64,000 nt of DNA from Akkermansia muciniphila. GTDB taxonomy: Bacteria > Verrucomicrobiota > Verrucomicrobiia > Verrucomicrobiales > Akkermansiaceae. The notes under the pieces are model-generated. The model did not search any database. It was not told the origin of the DNA and saw only the letters and a list, made by a program, of their open reading frames with translations. Position numbers and translations under genes: made by a program. Each line of letters starts with the position of its first letter. The first letter of the stretch is position 1. Location: NCBI GenBank assembly GCA_945860285.1, contig CAMAQB010000006.1:1-64000 (forward strand). Reading direction: 5' to 3'. Shown one piece after another: positions 35,184 to 43,738 of the stretch.

Positions 35184-35547
35184 GGCGATCATTTTCCCGC
35201 GCCCCTGCCGGGGCGCAATCTTTTCATTATGCATCCCGGTGGCTGACGCCGCCGGCTCATTTCCATTGCCCCTCCGGGCCATCTGAGCGTGCATACGGCC
35301 TAAAACTTTGTCTGTTCGCATCTTATGATCAACCACTATTCCATCGCGTGCTCTTGCCAGTGTATGGCTCGTAGTGAGTCGCGATGACAAGAACCGACGC
35401 GGATGATGCGATGCAGGTGCCTAATCAAAATTGACATTTGCAATATTCCGGATTCTCCAGTTGCCTTCTTTTCCGCGCATGCGATGTTCGCCATTTCCTT
35501 TCCCATGCAGTCCGACTCCAACGAGAAAATTTTCCACGCCCCGTCCC
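35184..35547. other. non-coding stretch with GC-rich complementary blocks
   Basis: Contains CGCCCCTGCCGGGGCG (35201-35216), a 6-bp stem hairpin, and CCGGTGGCTGACGCCGCCGG (35238-35257), which look like the residual ends of the neighbouring transposase remnant. No gene seen. The promoter of the polyketide synthase operon is expected at its right end. Confidence 0.45.
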
Positions 35548-36189
35548 ATGCGACAAGTTTTGCCAGAACTCCTCGACTCGCTGCCCCATGATGATCCTGC
35601 GGCACTGCGCAGTCGTGGCGAATTGCTCATGATCAACCGACTCATGGGCAATCACCACTGGCTTTGCAGAACATTGCAACAACCGGATCTCAAAGGTCGG
35701 CATGTGTTGGAACTGGGGGCCGGTGATGGCGCGCTCGCACAACGCGCCTGGCGCGAGGGCGCTTCCCAACCTGCCTGTTGGAGCGCCATCGATCTAGCTC
35801 CCATGCCTGCGGAATGGCCCAGCGAAGCTTCATGGCATCAACGCGATTTATTCTCACTTCAGGAGTTGCCGGATGCGGAGATCGTCGTGACCAATCTTTT
35901 TCTGCACCACTTCCACAACCATCAGTTGGCGATGCTGGGCGGGCGACTGCCTGCTTCCTGTCGGACGTTCATTGCCTGCGAACCGGCACGCCGCAGGGTG
36001 CATTCACTGCAAAGTCGGTTGCTTTCGGTGCTGGCAGGGCTCAGTCAGGTCACGCGCCACGACATGCTCGTAAGCATCCGCGCGGGTTTCACCGGCAATG
36101 AACTGTCGAACGCGCTCCGTTTGCAAGGCTGGCAAACGGAAACATCCACCACCACTTTGGGGGCTTATCGATTCAAGGCATGGCGATGA
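35548..36189 (+). CDS. class I SAM-dependent methyltransferase (type III PKS operon)
   Basis: ATG at 35548 gives 213 residues starting MRQVLPELLDSLPHDDPAALRSRGEL; the track start at 35431 lacks family-like sequence. SAM motif I is HVLELGAGDGALAQRA, followed by WSAIDLAPMP and DAEIVVTNLFLHHFHNHQL as the post-motif strand. Small methyltransferases in this operon setting methylate a hydroxyl or carbon of the aromatic product of the polyketide synthase. It overlaps the next gene by 10 bp, so the three genes form one unit. Confidence 0.76.
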   Translation: MRQVLPELLDSLPHDDPAALRSRGELLMINRLMGNHHWLCRTLQQPDLKGRHVLELGAGDGALAQRAWREGASQPACWSAIDLAPMPAEWPSEASWHQRDLFSLQELPDAEIVVTNLFLHHFHNHQLAMLGGRLPASCRTFIACEPARRRVHSLQSRLLSVLAGLSQVTRHDMLVSIRAGFTGNELSNALRLQGWQTETSTTTLGAYRFKAWR

Positions 36190-37196
36190 AACCGCTGACG
36201 ATTGCAGGAGGAGGACTCGCCGGGCTGGCCCTCGGTATCGCCCTGCGCCGACGCTCCATTCCTGTGCGGATTATGGAAGCAGCGTCCTTCCCCCGCCATC
36301 GGGTGTGTGGAGAGTTCATCTCGGGAATCAAGGCGGATGAACTCATCGCACTGAATATTGATGATTTGTTTGAGCCCGCTGAAAGGCACCGGGAGATCGC
36401 CTGGTTCGACGGTGCCCGCCCCATGCTGCGGGCCACGTTGCCGGAGGCGGCGTATGGACTGAGCCGTCATCATTTGGACGGAGCTCTCGCCGAACGCTTC
36501 ATCGGGCTGGGCGGCGAACTTCATACCGGCTCCCGTTTCCTCGGCGATGCCAGCGAAGGCACCGTGATCGCCACAGGCAGACCACGGCGCGCGTCACCAT
36601 GGCTGGGTCTGAAGGCACACTTTAAAGACCTCGCACTCGATGCTGATTTGGAAATTCACTTGGCTACTGGAGCTTACATCGGGCTCACCCGAGTCGAAGA
36701 TCATCGCGTGAATGTAAGCGGCTTGTTTCATCGCTCGACTCCCCTGAAAGGCGGCGGGCACGTACTGGCAGGAGCCGCGGAGGATGCCGGACTGCAGGAG
36801 CTGGCCCACCGGTTGCGAGCGGCGCGCGTTGACTCCGCATCGATCAAGGGCGTGAACCGATTTCACCTCGGCTGGCAGTTGCAGCAGGACGATTCGGTGC
36901 GCATCGGCGATGCGGCGGTGATGATACCACCCTTCACGGGCAACGGCATGACCATGGCGCTGCAAGGCGCGCTCAGTGCTGTGGAACCGCTCACGAAATG
37001 GAGTTCTGGCGAGTGCTCCTGGAGCACCACGGCCGCTGACATTCGCAAAAACCAAAGGCGAATGTTCACATCACGACTGCGCTGGGCGCGGTCCTTGCAG
37101 TGGCTGCTGATGAAGCCAATGGGGCGCCGATTTTGCGCCGTCGCAATCAACAAACGATGGGTCTCGTTTGAGACCCTCTACCGGAGGGTGAGGTAG
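36180..37196 (+). CDS. FAD-dependent oxidoreductase (geranylgeranyl-reductase/hydroxylase-like)
   Basis: The 338-residue protein begins with a Rossmann FAD motif (LTIAGGGLAGLALGIALRRR). HRVCGEFISG follows, typical of the geranylgeranyl reductase and aromatic hydroxylase group, and then the second FAD motif VRIGDAAVMIPPFTGNGMTMALQGALSA. Flavoproteins of this kind hydroxylate or reduce polyketide or isoprenoid products. It overlaps the methyltransferase gene and lies 5 bp before the polyketide synthase, so a role in tailoring the PKS product is the natural reading. ATG at 36186 is an alternative start. Confidence 0.8.
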   Translation: MAMKPLTIAGGGLAGLALGIALRRRSIPVRIMEAASFPRHRVCGEFISGIKADELIALNIDDLFEPAERHREIAWFDGARPMLRATLPEAAYGLSRHHLDGALAERFIGLGGELHTGSRFLGDASEGTVIATGRPRRASPWLGLKAHFKDLALDADLEIHLATGAYIGLTRVEDHRVNVSGLFHRSTPLKGGGHVLAGAAEDAGLQELAHRLRAARVDSASIKGVNRFHLGWQLQQDDSVRIGDAAVMIPPFTGNGMTMALQGALSAVEPLTKWSSGECSWSTTAADIRKNQRRMFTSRLRWARSLQWLLMKPMGRRFCAVAINKRWVSFETLYRRVR

Positions 37197-37201
37197 CGTT
37201 C

Positions 37202-38224
37202 ATGTTTCTCCGAAGTCTCTCTTCCGCCCTGCCGCAGCGCGCCTGGACCCAGTCGGAGTGCTGGCAATCCCTCCGGCGTTCGAGCGTGATGGGCACATTG
37301 AAACCGCGTTCGCGTTTGTTGCTTGAAAAAGTGCTGTGCGGCAACAATGGCATAGACACCCGCTACTTCGCCACGGATTGCCTGGAAAGCCTTTTCACAA
37401 GACCAGCACAGGCGCTCAATGAATCGTTCGAACGCGAGGCGACAACCCTTGCCGCACAGGCATTGCGCAAAGCGTTGGCCAAGGCCGATCTCGGTGAAGT
37501 GGATGCGCTCTTCATCTGCACCTGCACCGGCTATCTTTGCCCGGGCCTCACGAGTCATGTGGCCGAAGCACTGGAACTGCCGGCGAGCACGTACTTGGTC
37601 GACGTGACCGGTGCCGGCTGCGGGGCGGCCCTGCCCACTTTGCGCGCCGCGTGCAACTATTTGAAAGCGCATCCCACGCATCGCGCGGCCATCATTGCGG
37701 TGGAGATCTGCTCGTCGGCTTTTTATGTTAGCGATGACCCCGGCGTACTGATCAGCTTATGCCTTTTCGGCGATGGCGCCGCCGCCATCGTGCTCGATGG
37801 CGAGGACGTGCGCCGCAGCGAATTGCATTTTTCCAACTTCAACACACTGCATCAACCCGAACATCGTGAGAAAGTCCGCTTTGTGAATCGCGATGGCAAA
37901 CTCTGCAATCAACTGCATCGCGCCGTGCCCGAGGTCGCCGCTGCGACGGTTCACCAGTTGTATCAAAATCACAATCGATCCTCAGACCATGTGATCTGTC
38001 ATGCCGGTGGTCGCGACGTGCTCGCTGCCATTCACGCGAGGTTGCCGCAGCACAAAATGGCTGAGGCCCATGAGGTTCTCCTGCAATGCGGCAACATGAG
38101 CAGTCCTTCGGTGTTCTTCGCGCTAGAGCGTTCCCTCGCGCGGGACAACGCTCCACCCTTCTGGCTCACGTCCTTTGGCGCAGGTTTCGCTTGTCATTCA
38201 TGCACACTCAGTGGCCCGTCATGA
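37202..38224 (+). CDS. type III polyketide synthase (chalcone/stilbene synthase family)
   Basis: The 340-residue protein condenses an acyl-CoA starter with malonyl-CoA units to give resorcinols, pyrones or similar. The catalytic triad is complete: Cys140 in TGAGCGAALPTLRAA, His267 in VICHAGGRDVL and Asn298 in LLQCGNMSSPSVFFALE. The usual GFGPG loop near the C-terminus appears as SFGAGFACHS. The upstream methyltransferase and flavoprotein suggest a methylated, oxidised phenolic or quinone lipid, as in the Streptomyces Srs system; the starter unit is unknown. Confidence 0.9.
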   Translation: MFLRSLSSALPQRAWTQSECWQSLRRSSVMGTLKPRSRLLLEKVLCGNNGIDTRYFATDCLESLFTRPAQALNESFEREATTLAAQALRKALAKADLGEVDALFICTCTGYLCPGLTSHVAEALELPASTYLVDVTGAGCGAALPTLRAACNYLKAHPTHRAAIIAVEICSSAFYVSDDPGVLISLCLFGDGAAAIVLDGEDVRRSELHFSNFNTLHQPEHREKVRFVNRDGKLCNQLHRAVPEVAAATVHQLYQNHNRSSDHVICHAGGRDVLAAIHARLPQHKMAEAHEVLLQCGNMSSPSVFFALERSLARDNAPPFWLTSFGAGFACHSCTLSGPS

Positions 38225-38389
38225 TCCAGACCGCACTGCTGAAAGCATCACCATCGACGCATCCGGTTGCCCGGCGGAAAAATTCCAGTCAGTAATTCTT
38301 GACCAGGTGCATAGGAAAATTATCATCACATTCGAAGAATTTTCCGTTCGGCGGGCATCGCAATTTTTCCCTCAAAAATACGAAATCAG

Positions 38390-41356
38390 ATGACAAAACA
38401 ACCAACAAAAAAAATCGCGCTCCTTTTTCTTGCGCTTCTGCCCGCCGCCTCCGCTCAATACCAGGGTTGGCAGCACGCAGGCCCGCTTTCCATTCTCACC
38501 ACACCCGATGGTGCGAACCTGCCGGCCACGGCTTCCGAGGAAAACTTCCCGCTGTTGGTCCGATTGAAAAAAGAAACGTTCGACTTCAGCCAGGCAAAGC
38601 CCCTCGGCGAGGACCTTCGATTCTCCGCCGCGGGCAAACCACTCGCCTATCAGATCGAACAATGGGACGCGGCGCTGGGGACTGCCAGCATCTGGGTGCG
38701 CATCCCGCTCATCAAGGGCAATGCCCAGCAGGAAATCAACCTGCACTGGGGCAAGGCGGAAGCCGCATCGGAGTCAAACGGCAAAGCGGTGTTCAATGAG
38801 TCCAACGGATTTGTCACGGTCATGCACCTGGACGATCCGAAGGAACCCCGGGATGAAACCGGCACGCTGGCTCCGATCAATCTCGGTGCGACATCGTGCG
38901 ACGGCATGATCGGCAAGGCGCTGAATTTCGTCTATGGTCGGCCGGGAGTGGTCGGCGGCGAGAACATCACCAACTACCCGAGCGGCAACAGTCCCTCGTC
39001 CACCGAAGTGTGGTTCAAGGACAACAAACTTCCCGGCCCGTGGGGCACCCGGTTCGCCTGTTGGGGCAATGAAGGCAAGGGCAGCAAATTGCTGATCGGC
39101 GTGCTCAGTCCGCTGCATATCAGCTGCGGGGTGGAATGTCCGGGGCCGGTTTCCCTGAACCAATGGTATCACGTGGTGCACACCTACCAGACCGATGGCA
39201 CACAGAAAGCCTATGTCAATGGCCAGCTCGTGGCTTCGAAGAATGCGCCGATGGATGTCAAAAGTCCCTGCCGCATGTATGTAGCGAACTGGTATCGCAA
39301 CTGGGAAACCGATGCCGATGTCGATGAAGTGCGGATCTCCAAGGTCACCCGGTCCGCCGATTGGATCCGCTTGTGTTATGAAAACCAAAACCCGCAGCAA
39401 ACACTTGTGGGCATTCTTCCGCAGGCAGGAAAGGAGTTTTCCGTTTCCAGTTCCACGGTCCAAATCGATGAAGGAAAAAGCACGGAAGTAACCGCCATGG
39501 CCGGTGGTGCGAGGAAGCTCTATTGGATCGTCAAACGCGGCGGCAGTGAAACCGTGGTCGCGGTCGATCAGGTTCGCTATGCCATCAATGCGGAACGTGT
39601 CGCGGCGGATGCCTCCTATGTTTTGCAGTTCAAGGCGGTCTATGCGGACGGAGTCAAAACCAAGGAGATCGCCGTGTCCGTGAAGAACTCGATTCCCGAT
39701 CCGGTATTCACACTCAAGGCGCCCGCGAAATGGAATGGCCGCAATACCATCGAGGTGGTTCCGGAAATCAGCAATCTCAGCGAGATGAAGGCAAGTGGCG
39801 CTGGCGAAATAAATTACACCTGGTCGGTCACCGGTGGCGCGATCATCAAGGAAACCGCCCCTGACCGATTGATTCTCAAACGCTCGCAATTCAGCGGCCC
39901 GCTCTCCGTGAAAGCGGTCATCGACAATGGCGGTGCGCCCCAGGAAGCAAAAGCGATGCTTCAAGTGACGGAACCCAAGAGCGACCCGTGGGTCGAGAGA
40001 ACACCGGAAAAAGACGAGAAACCTGAGGACGGTCAATTCTTCGCCCGGGATGACAACAACACAGGCACACTTTTTTACAACGGAACCCTCGAGCAGATTG
40101 CCGATTCGGTATTCCTGAAACTGTATGCCGACGACAAGCTCATCAAGACCGAATCGCAGCAGCCCGCCGCCGACAAAAGCTACGCTTTCACCCTCAAACT
40201 CAAGCCGGGGCTGATCAAATACAAGGTCGAGCTCGGAACGAAATCCGGCGGCACCGAAACGCTGGTGCAAACGATCAACAATCTGGTTTGCGGCGACGCG
40301 TTTCTCATCGACGGACAATCCAACGCCCTGGCCACAGATACCGGCGAGAAGTCGCCTGCGGAAACCAACGAATGGATTCGCAGCTACGGCAAACCCGAGG
40401 GCGAAGCGAAAGGCCCGCGGAAGAATTTGTGGTGCAATCCGGTATGGAAGGCCGAGAAAGGAGATAAAGCGGAACTCGGTTACTGGGGCATGGAACTCGC
40501 CAAACGGCTGGTGTCGAGTCAGAAGATGCCGATCTTCATCATCAATGGCGCGGTCGGTGGAAGCCGCATCGACCAACACCAGCGCAACGAGACCAAACCC
40601 ACCGACCTGACGACGATCTACGGGAGGATCCTGTGGCGCGTCCAACAAGCCCGGCTGACCCACGGCATCCGCGCGGTGCTGTGGCACCAGGGGGAAAACA
40701 ACCAGGGCATGGCGGGGCCCACCGGCGATTTCGACTGGAAATCCTATCAACAGTTTTTCATGGAAATGTCCGCCGCATGGAAACAGGATTTCCCCAACCT
40801 CCGGAACTACTACCTTTTCCAAATCTGGCCGGGAGCCTGCTCGATGGGCGATGGCAACATGATCCGCGAGATGCAACGGACCATGCCGAATCTGTATTCG
40901 AACATGATCGTGATGCCTACATTGGGCATCAAGCCGGCGGGCACCTGCCATTATCCCTTGGCGGGCTGGGCGGAATTCGCGACCTTGATGCAGCCGTTGA
41001 TCGAACGGGATGTGTATGGCAAGATGTTTGCCGACCCGATCACGGCACCGAATCTCAAGAAAGCGACTTATGCCAACGCGGCCAAGGACACGATCACCCT
41101 GGAGTTCGACCAACCGGTGGTCTGGCAGGATGCGCTGGCCGACCAGTTCACCCTCGACAGCGAAAGGGGCAAAGTGGCTTCGGGAGCCGCGAGCGGCAAT
41201 ATGATCACGCTCAAACTGAAAAGCCCCTCCGAAGCATCGAAGATCACCTACCCAGGACCCAACTGGAACCAAAACGACTTGATCTTCGGCAACACCGGCA
41301 TTACCGCGCTGACGTTTTGCGATGTGCCGATTGAAGCCACGAAACCGGCACCCTGA
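38390..41356 (+). CDS. secreted multidomain sialate O-acetylesterase-type protein
   Basis: The 988-residue protein has a signal peptide (MTKQPTKKIALLFLALLPAASAQ), then a DUF2341-like domain (NFPLLVRLKKETFDFSQAK ... INLHWGKA). A LamG-like jelly roll follows (STEVWFKDNKLPG ... LNQWYHVVHTYQTDGTQKAYVNGQLV ... DEVRISKVTRS, ~190-330), then Ig-like segments (~350-530). The C-terminal SGNH/SASA esterase domain has nucleophile IDGQSNA (~644), RAVLWHQGENNQG and catalytic His in GTCHYPLAGWAEF. It probably removes acetyl esters from extracellular polysaccharide or sialic-type sugars. It starts 166 bp after the PKS stop. Confidence 0.85.
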   Translation: MTKQPTKKIALLFLALLPAASAQYQGWQHAGPLSILTTPDGANLPATASEENFPLLVRLKKETFDFSQAKPLGEDLRFSAAGKPLAYQIEQWDAALGTASIWVRIPLIKGNAQQEINLHWGKAEAASESNGKAVFNESNGFVTVMHLDDPKEPRDETGTLAPINLGATSCDGMIGKALNFVYGRPGVVGGENITNYPSGNSPSSTEVWFKDNKLPGPWGTRFACWGNEGKGSKLLIGVLSPLHISCGVECPGPVSLNQWYHVVHTYQTDGTQKAYVNGQLVASKNAPMDVKSPCRMYVANWYRNWETDADVDEVRISKVTRSADWIRLCYENQNPQQTLVGILPQAGKEFSVSSSTVQIDEGKSTEVTAMAGGARKLYWIVKRGGSETVVAVDQVRYAINAERVAADASYVLQFKAVYADGVKTKEIAVSVKNSIPDPVFTLKAPAKWNGRNTIEVVPEISNLSEMKASGAGEINYTWSVTGGAIIKETAPDRLILKRSQFSGPLSVKAVIDNGGAPQEAKAMLQVTEPKSDPWVERTPEKDEKPEDGQFFARDDNNTGTLFYNGTLEQIADSVFLKLYADDKLIKTESQQPAADKSYAFTLKLKPGLIKYKVELGTKSGGTETLVQTINNLVCGDAFLIDGQSNALATDTGEKSPAETNEWIRSYGKPEGEAKGPRKNLWCNPVWKAEKGDKAELGYWGMELAKRLVSSQKMPIFIINGAVGGSRIDQHQRNETKPTDLTTIYGRILWRVQQARLTHGIRAVLWHQGENNQGMAGPTGDFDWKSYQQFFMEMSAAWKQDFPNLRNYYLFQIWPGACSMGDGNMIREMQRTMPNLYSNMIVMPTLGIKPAGTCHYPLAGWAEFATLMQPLIERDVYGKMFADPITAPNLKKATYANAAKDTITLEFDQPVVWQDALADQFTLDSERGKVASGAASGNMITLKLKSPSEASKITYPGPNWNQNDLIFGNTGITALTFCDVPIEATKPAP

Positions 41357-41434
41357 AATACGCACAGCGTTATCACACACATGGACGGCACTGCCCCTGT
41401 TTTTATCTAACAAGAATCACTACGCAACCATTGC

Positions 41435-41891
41435 ATGAACTCCTCCATCGAACCCACAGTCAGCATTTCCCTGACCTTCAAGCGCGCCGCTGATGCCCTT
41501 GACTTCTACTCGAAGGCATTCGGTGCTGTTGAACTCTTCCGCATGTCACCGGCAGAGGGCGTCGTATCTCATGCCGAGTTCATGATTGGCAACACGCACA
41601 TGCTGATGTCCGACGAATCGCCGATGTGGCAGGCAAGCGCCATGCCCGAGGGCACCATGGCATCGTGTCTCTTTGCCATCAATGTGGACAATGTTGACGA
41701 AGCCTTTGCCAAAGCCATCGAAGCAGGAGCCACACCACTCAGCCCCCCCCGAGGATCAGTTCTGGGGCAAGCGCACCGGCATTGTCTGCGATCCATTTGG
41801 CTATCGTTGGAATCTGCGTCAACATATCGAGGACGTTTCGCCGGAAGAAATGATGAAACGAGCCCAGGCCTTCATGTCCGGACCGCCATGA
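41435..41891 (+). pseudogene. VOC/PhnB-like glyoxalase-fold protein, frameshifted at a C8 tract
   Basis: The first ~103 residues (PTVSISLTFKRAADALDFYSKAFGAVELFRM, HMLMSDE, TMASCLFAINVDNVDEAFAKAIEAGAT) are a typical VOC-fold PhnB-type protein. The run AG followed by eight C at 41741-41750 shifts the frame. The proper ending (DQFWGKRTGIVCDPFGYRWNLRQHIEDVSPEEMMKR) continues only in the ORF that ends at 41891. One C fewer would restore a ~151-residue protein. This is either an inactivating insertion, a slippery or phase-variable tract, or a sequencing error. Confidence 0.82.
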
Positions 41892-41937
41892 TTTTTTGCG
41901 AATGGCGCAGCCATCCTCCCGCACGCTGACCACAAGG

Positions 41938-42113
41938 CAAATTCGTGGCAGTCCCCGCCCACGGATTTTGCGGATGAGCTGAATTCCCCTTCCCTGTTTC
42001 CACTTTCCCCCTAGAATGCCGCCATGCGCAACAGCTTTTACAACGCATGGGACACCGCGCGCTGGTCGGGGAAACCCGACGACGGCGATTACCGCTCGGC
42101 ATTCCAGATCGAC
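41938..42113 (+). repeat. 176-bp direct repeat, left copy (dgt 5' region)
   Basis: Matches 50144-50319 with about five substitutions, roughly 97 percent by eye. Differences include CGTGG/CGAGG, GAGCTGA/GAGCCGG, GTCGG/GTCCG and AAACCC/AAATCC. It begins at CAAATTCG and ends at CAGATCGAC, within codon 30 of the truncated dgt copy. Confidence 0.95.
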
Positions 42114-42176
42114 TGCCTGGTCTATGACCTCTATGGACTAACAGAAGTGGAAATCGCGCTGGTCGAAGGCGCTTGA
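42024..42176 (+). pseudogene. in-frame chimera of dgt start and type IIG restriction enzyme tail (50 codons)
   Basis: ATG at 42024 encodes 30 residues identical, except Pro for Ser at residue 18, to the start of the dGTPase at 50230 (MRNSFYNAWDTARW ... SAFQID). Without a frame break it then continues as CLVYDLYGLTEVEIALVEGA and a stop, which is the C-terminus of the restriction enzyme at 43908-46826 (LVYDLYGLTEEEITLVEGA). The junction falls in CCAGATCGAC, present in both parent genes. Too short for the ORF track. Probably not functional, but it records the recombination. Confidence 0.9.
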
Positions 42177-42194
42177 TCTAATCTCTCGCACCTC

Positions 42195-42542
42195 ATGGCC
42201 TTCACCCCACAACAAACCGCCGACATCGAAGCCGCCATGGCGGACTTCATGACCAAACGCCGCCCACCTGAAGAAATTCGCGACAAACTCGACTTGAGCT
42301 GGCGCATCGAAGGACAAAGTGTGGTGATATTTTCCATCCGCCCGATGTGGCGGGACGAGAGACAGAAGATCGAGGAACCAGCAGCCAAGGCGACGTTTGT
42401 TCGCACGACGAACCGCTGGAAAATCTATTGGATGCGTGCGGACTTGAAATGGCACTCCTATCCACTGCTGCCAGAGGCCGTGTTTTTCGATGAGTTTCTT
42501 GCCGAAGTGAATGAGGATGATGCTTGCTGTTTCTGGGGGTGA
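42195..42542 (+). CDS. DUF3024 family protein
   Basis: The 115-residue product has the DUF3024 pattern: IEAAMADFMTKRRPPEEIRDKLDLSWRIEGQSVVIFSIRPMWRD, then AKATFVRTTNRWKIYWMRADLKWHSYPLLPE. The domain is frequent in accessory regions and near restriction systems; its molecular role is unknown. It begins 18 bp after the chimera stop, as it would if the restriction-gene tail and DUF3024 had been neighbours before the rearrangement. It precedes the XRE regulator by about 165 bp. Confidence 0.78.
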   Translation: MAFTPQQTADIEAAMADFMTKRRPPEEIRDKLDLSWRIEGQSVVIFSIRPMWRDERQKIEEPAAKATFVRTTNRWKIYWMRADLKWHSYPLLPEAVFFDEFLAEVNEDDACCFWG

Positions 42543-42670
42543 AAGCGAGAAGACGTAGCACTCAACCATCAAATCCAGTTTCACCGCCTACGTGTACGAG
42601 TCAGGATACCAGGGATGCGTCCTTCATCCTGACGGCTATTCAAAAATTCTTATGGCAGGGCCTTGACGTC

Positions 42671-42690
42671 TGTGGTATAATTCTACCACA
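42671..42690. promoter_or_regulatory. palindromic operator overlapping the xre promoter
   Basis: TGTGGTA-TAATTC-TACCACA is a perfect 7-bp inverted repeat with a 6-bp spacer, and it contains a consensus TATAAT (42676-42681). It lies 16 bp before the xre ATG. A regulator binding here would block the -10 box, so this is the probable autoregulatory site of the XRE protein. TTGACG at 42663 is too close to serve as -35 for this -10. Confidence 0.7.
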
Positions 42691-42706
42691 CCAACCAAAA
42701 CACACT

Positions 42707-43078
42707 ATGTTTAATGAAACCGTCAAATCCTTACGCCTTCAAAAACGACTCACACTCAGGGACTTCTGTTCCCAAGCCGGGCTGGATCCAAGCAACTGGA
42801 GCAAGGTCGAACGGGGCGTGAACCCGCCCCCGGGAGATGTCGGTCTGCTTGAACGTTTGGCCAACTTTTTCGGTCTAACTGGGGCCGACAAACTGGCATT
42901 CATCGACGAAGCAGCCATCCAGAGGCGGGAGATCCCTGCGGATGTAGCGGAGAACGCAATCTTGCAAAAGGCGTTGCCTGCCTTTTTTCGCGCGGCAAGA
43001 GGGCACGAACTCACAGAGCAGGAGCTTCTCAGCTTCGCGGAAGACATCCGTAAGCTCCACACCCCTGACGCGCAATAA
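42707..43078 (+). CDS. XRE-family helix-turn-helix regulator
   Basis: ATG at 42707 (the ORF track starts earlier, upstream of the promoter) gives 123 residues. The N-terminal HTH reads VKSLRLQKRLTLRDFCSQAGLDPSNWSKVERGVNPPPGD, close to the XRE/Cro signature. The C-terminal part (AILQKALPAFFRAARGHELTEQELLSFAEDIRK) is helical. It probably represses its own promoter through the palindrome 16 bp upstream, and controls the ImmA gene that begins 8 bp later and perhaps the restriction gene. It resembles antitoxin or control proteins in XRE-ImmA pairs. Confidence 0.85.
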   Translation: MFNETVKSLRLQKRLTLRDFCSQAGLDPSNWSKVERGVNPPPGDVGLLERLANFFGLTGADKLAFIDEAAIQRREIPADVAENAILQKALPAFFRAARGHELTEQELLSFAEDIRKLHTPDAQ

Positions 43079-43086
43079 GGCTGACC

Positions 43087-43689
43087 ATGGAACACATCTG
43101 GAGCAAAATCGAGGAACTGAGGGCTGAATATGACCTGTTGAAGGAGGATCGTACGCCCATCGATGTGTTCACCTTTCTTGAGGTGGATTTGGGACTGGAT
43201 CCCATTCCCTTCGATGATCTTGTGTCAAAATACCGGGTGGAAGCCGCGATCAAGGCGGATTTCAGCGGCATTTACATGGATGCCGAGCAATACGTCCTGA
43301 TGGAGAAGGCGCCGGAGTGGAAGCTCAATCGTCTCCGTTTCACAGTGGCTCATGAACTGGCCCACTATTTCCTCCACCAGAATCTCCCGCAGACCTCCCA
43401 CTTCGCCAGTCTCCCAGATTTCGCCAAGTGGACGGCGAACTATCATGGCCGCAAATACACAGCGGAACAGGAAGCCAATGAGTTTGCTGGGCGTCTACTG
43501 GTACCGGAGACTCGACTTGGTCAATTATTCGACGATTTTGCCAGTGAAGCGAACCGGTTGATGCCCAATTTCATGAGCAGCGGGCAACTTCGCGACAAAT
43601 TCGCGGAGAGGGTCGCACCTCGCTTCGGAGTCAATGCACAAGTCATTGCCATCCGTTTGGATCGGGATGGTATTTGGCCTGCGTCATGA
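43087..43689 (+). CDS. ImmA/IrrE-family metallo-endopeptidase
   Basis: The 200-residue protein has the zinc-protease motif His89-Glu90-Leu-Ala-His93 in FTVAHELAHYFLH, with a downstream acidic helix (YTAEQEANEFAGRLLVPET) supplying the third ligand. ImmA/IrrE proteases cleave XRE-type repressors in response to DNA damage or other signals, which fits the XRE gene 8 bp upstream. The pair may act as a toxin-antitoxin unit or as a switch controlling the restriction gene downstream. It ends about 220 bp before that gene. Confidence 0.88.
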   Translation: MEHIWSKIEELRAEYDLLKEDRTPIDVFTFLEVDLGLDPIPFDDLVSKYRVEAAIKADFSGIYMDAEQYVLMEKAPEWKLNRLRFTVAHELAHYFLHQNLPQTSHFASLPDFAKWTANYHGRKYTAEQEANEFAGRLLVPETRLGQLFDDFASEANRLMPNFMSSGQLRDKFAERVAPRFGVNAQVIAIRLDRDGIWPAS

Positions 43690-43707
43690 CTGTGAACACC
43701 CTCACAG

Positions 43708-43738
43708 ATCAAAATCACACCTGTCTCACCGCTTCGTA
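43708..43738 (+). repeat. 31-bp direct repeat, left copy (trmL-tail-like)
   Basis: CAAAATC, A or C, then CACCTGTCTCACCGCTTCG is shared with 49976-50006 with one mismatch over 31 bp. On the minus strand it reads YEAVRQV-stop, equivalent to the end of the TrmL fragment at the right copy. The two copies bracket the restriction/HEPN/TIGR04255 block. A TATAAT lies just downstream at 43754-43759 and could serve the restriction gene. Confidence 0.8.

Noticed and set aside
38774-41413. 879-residue antisense ORF opposite the esterase gene
   Set aside because: It is a shadow of the GC-rich + strand gene; composition is biased to His/Arg/Val/Gly and no domain is recognisable, while the + strand has a signal peptide and a full SASA domain.
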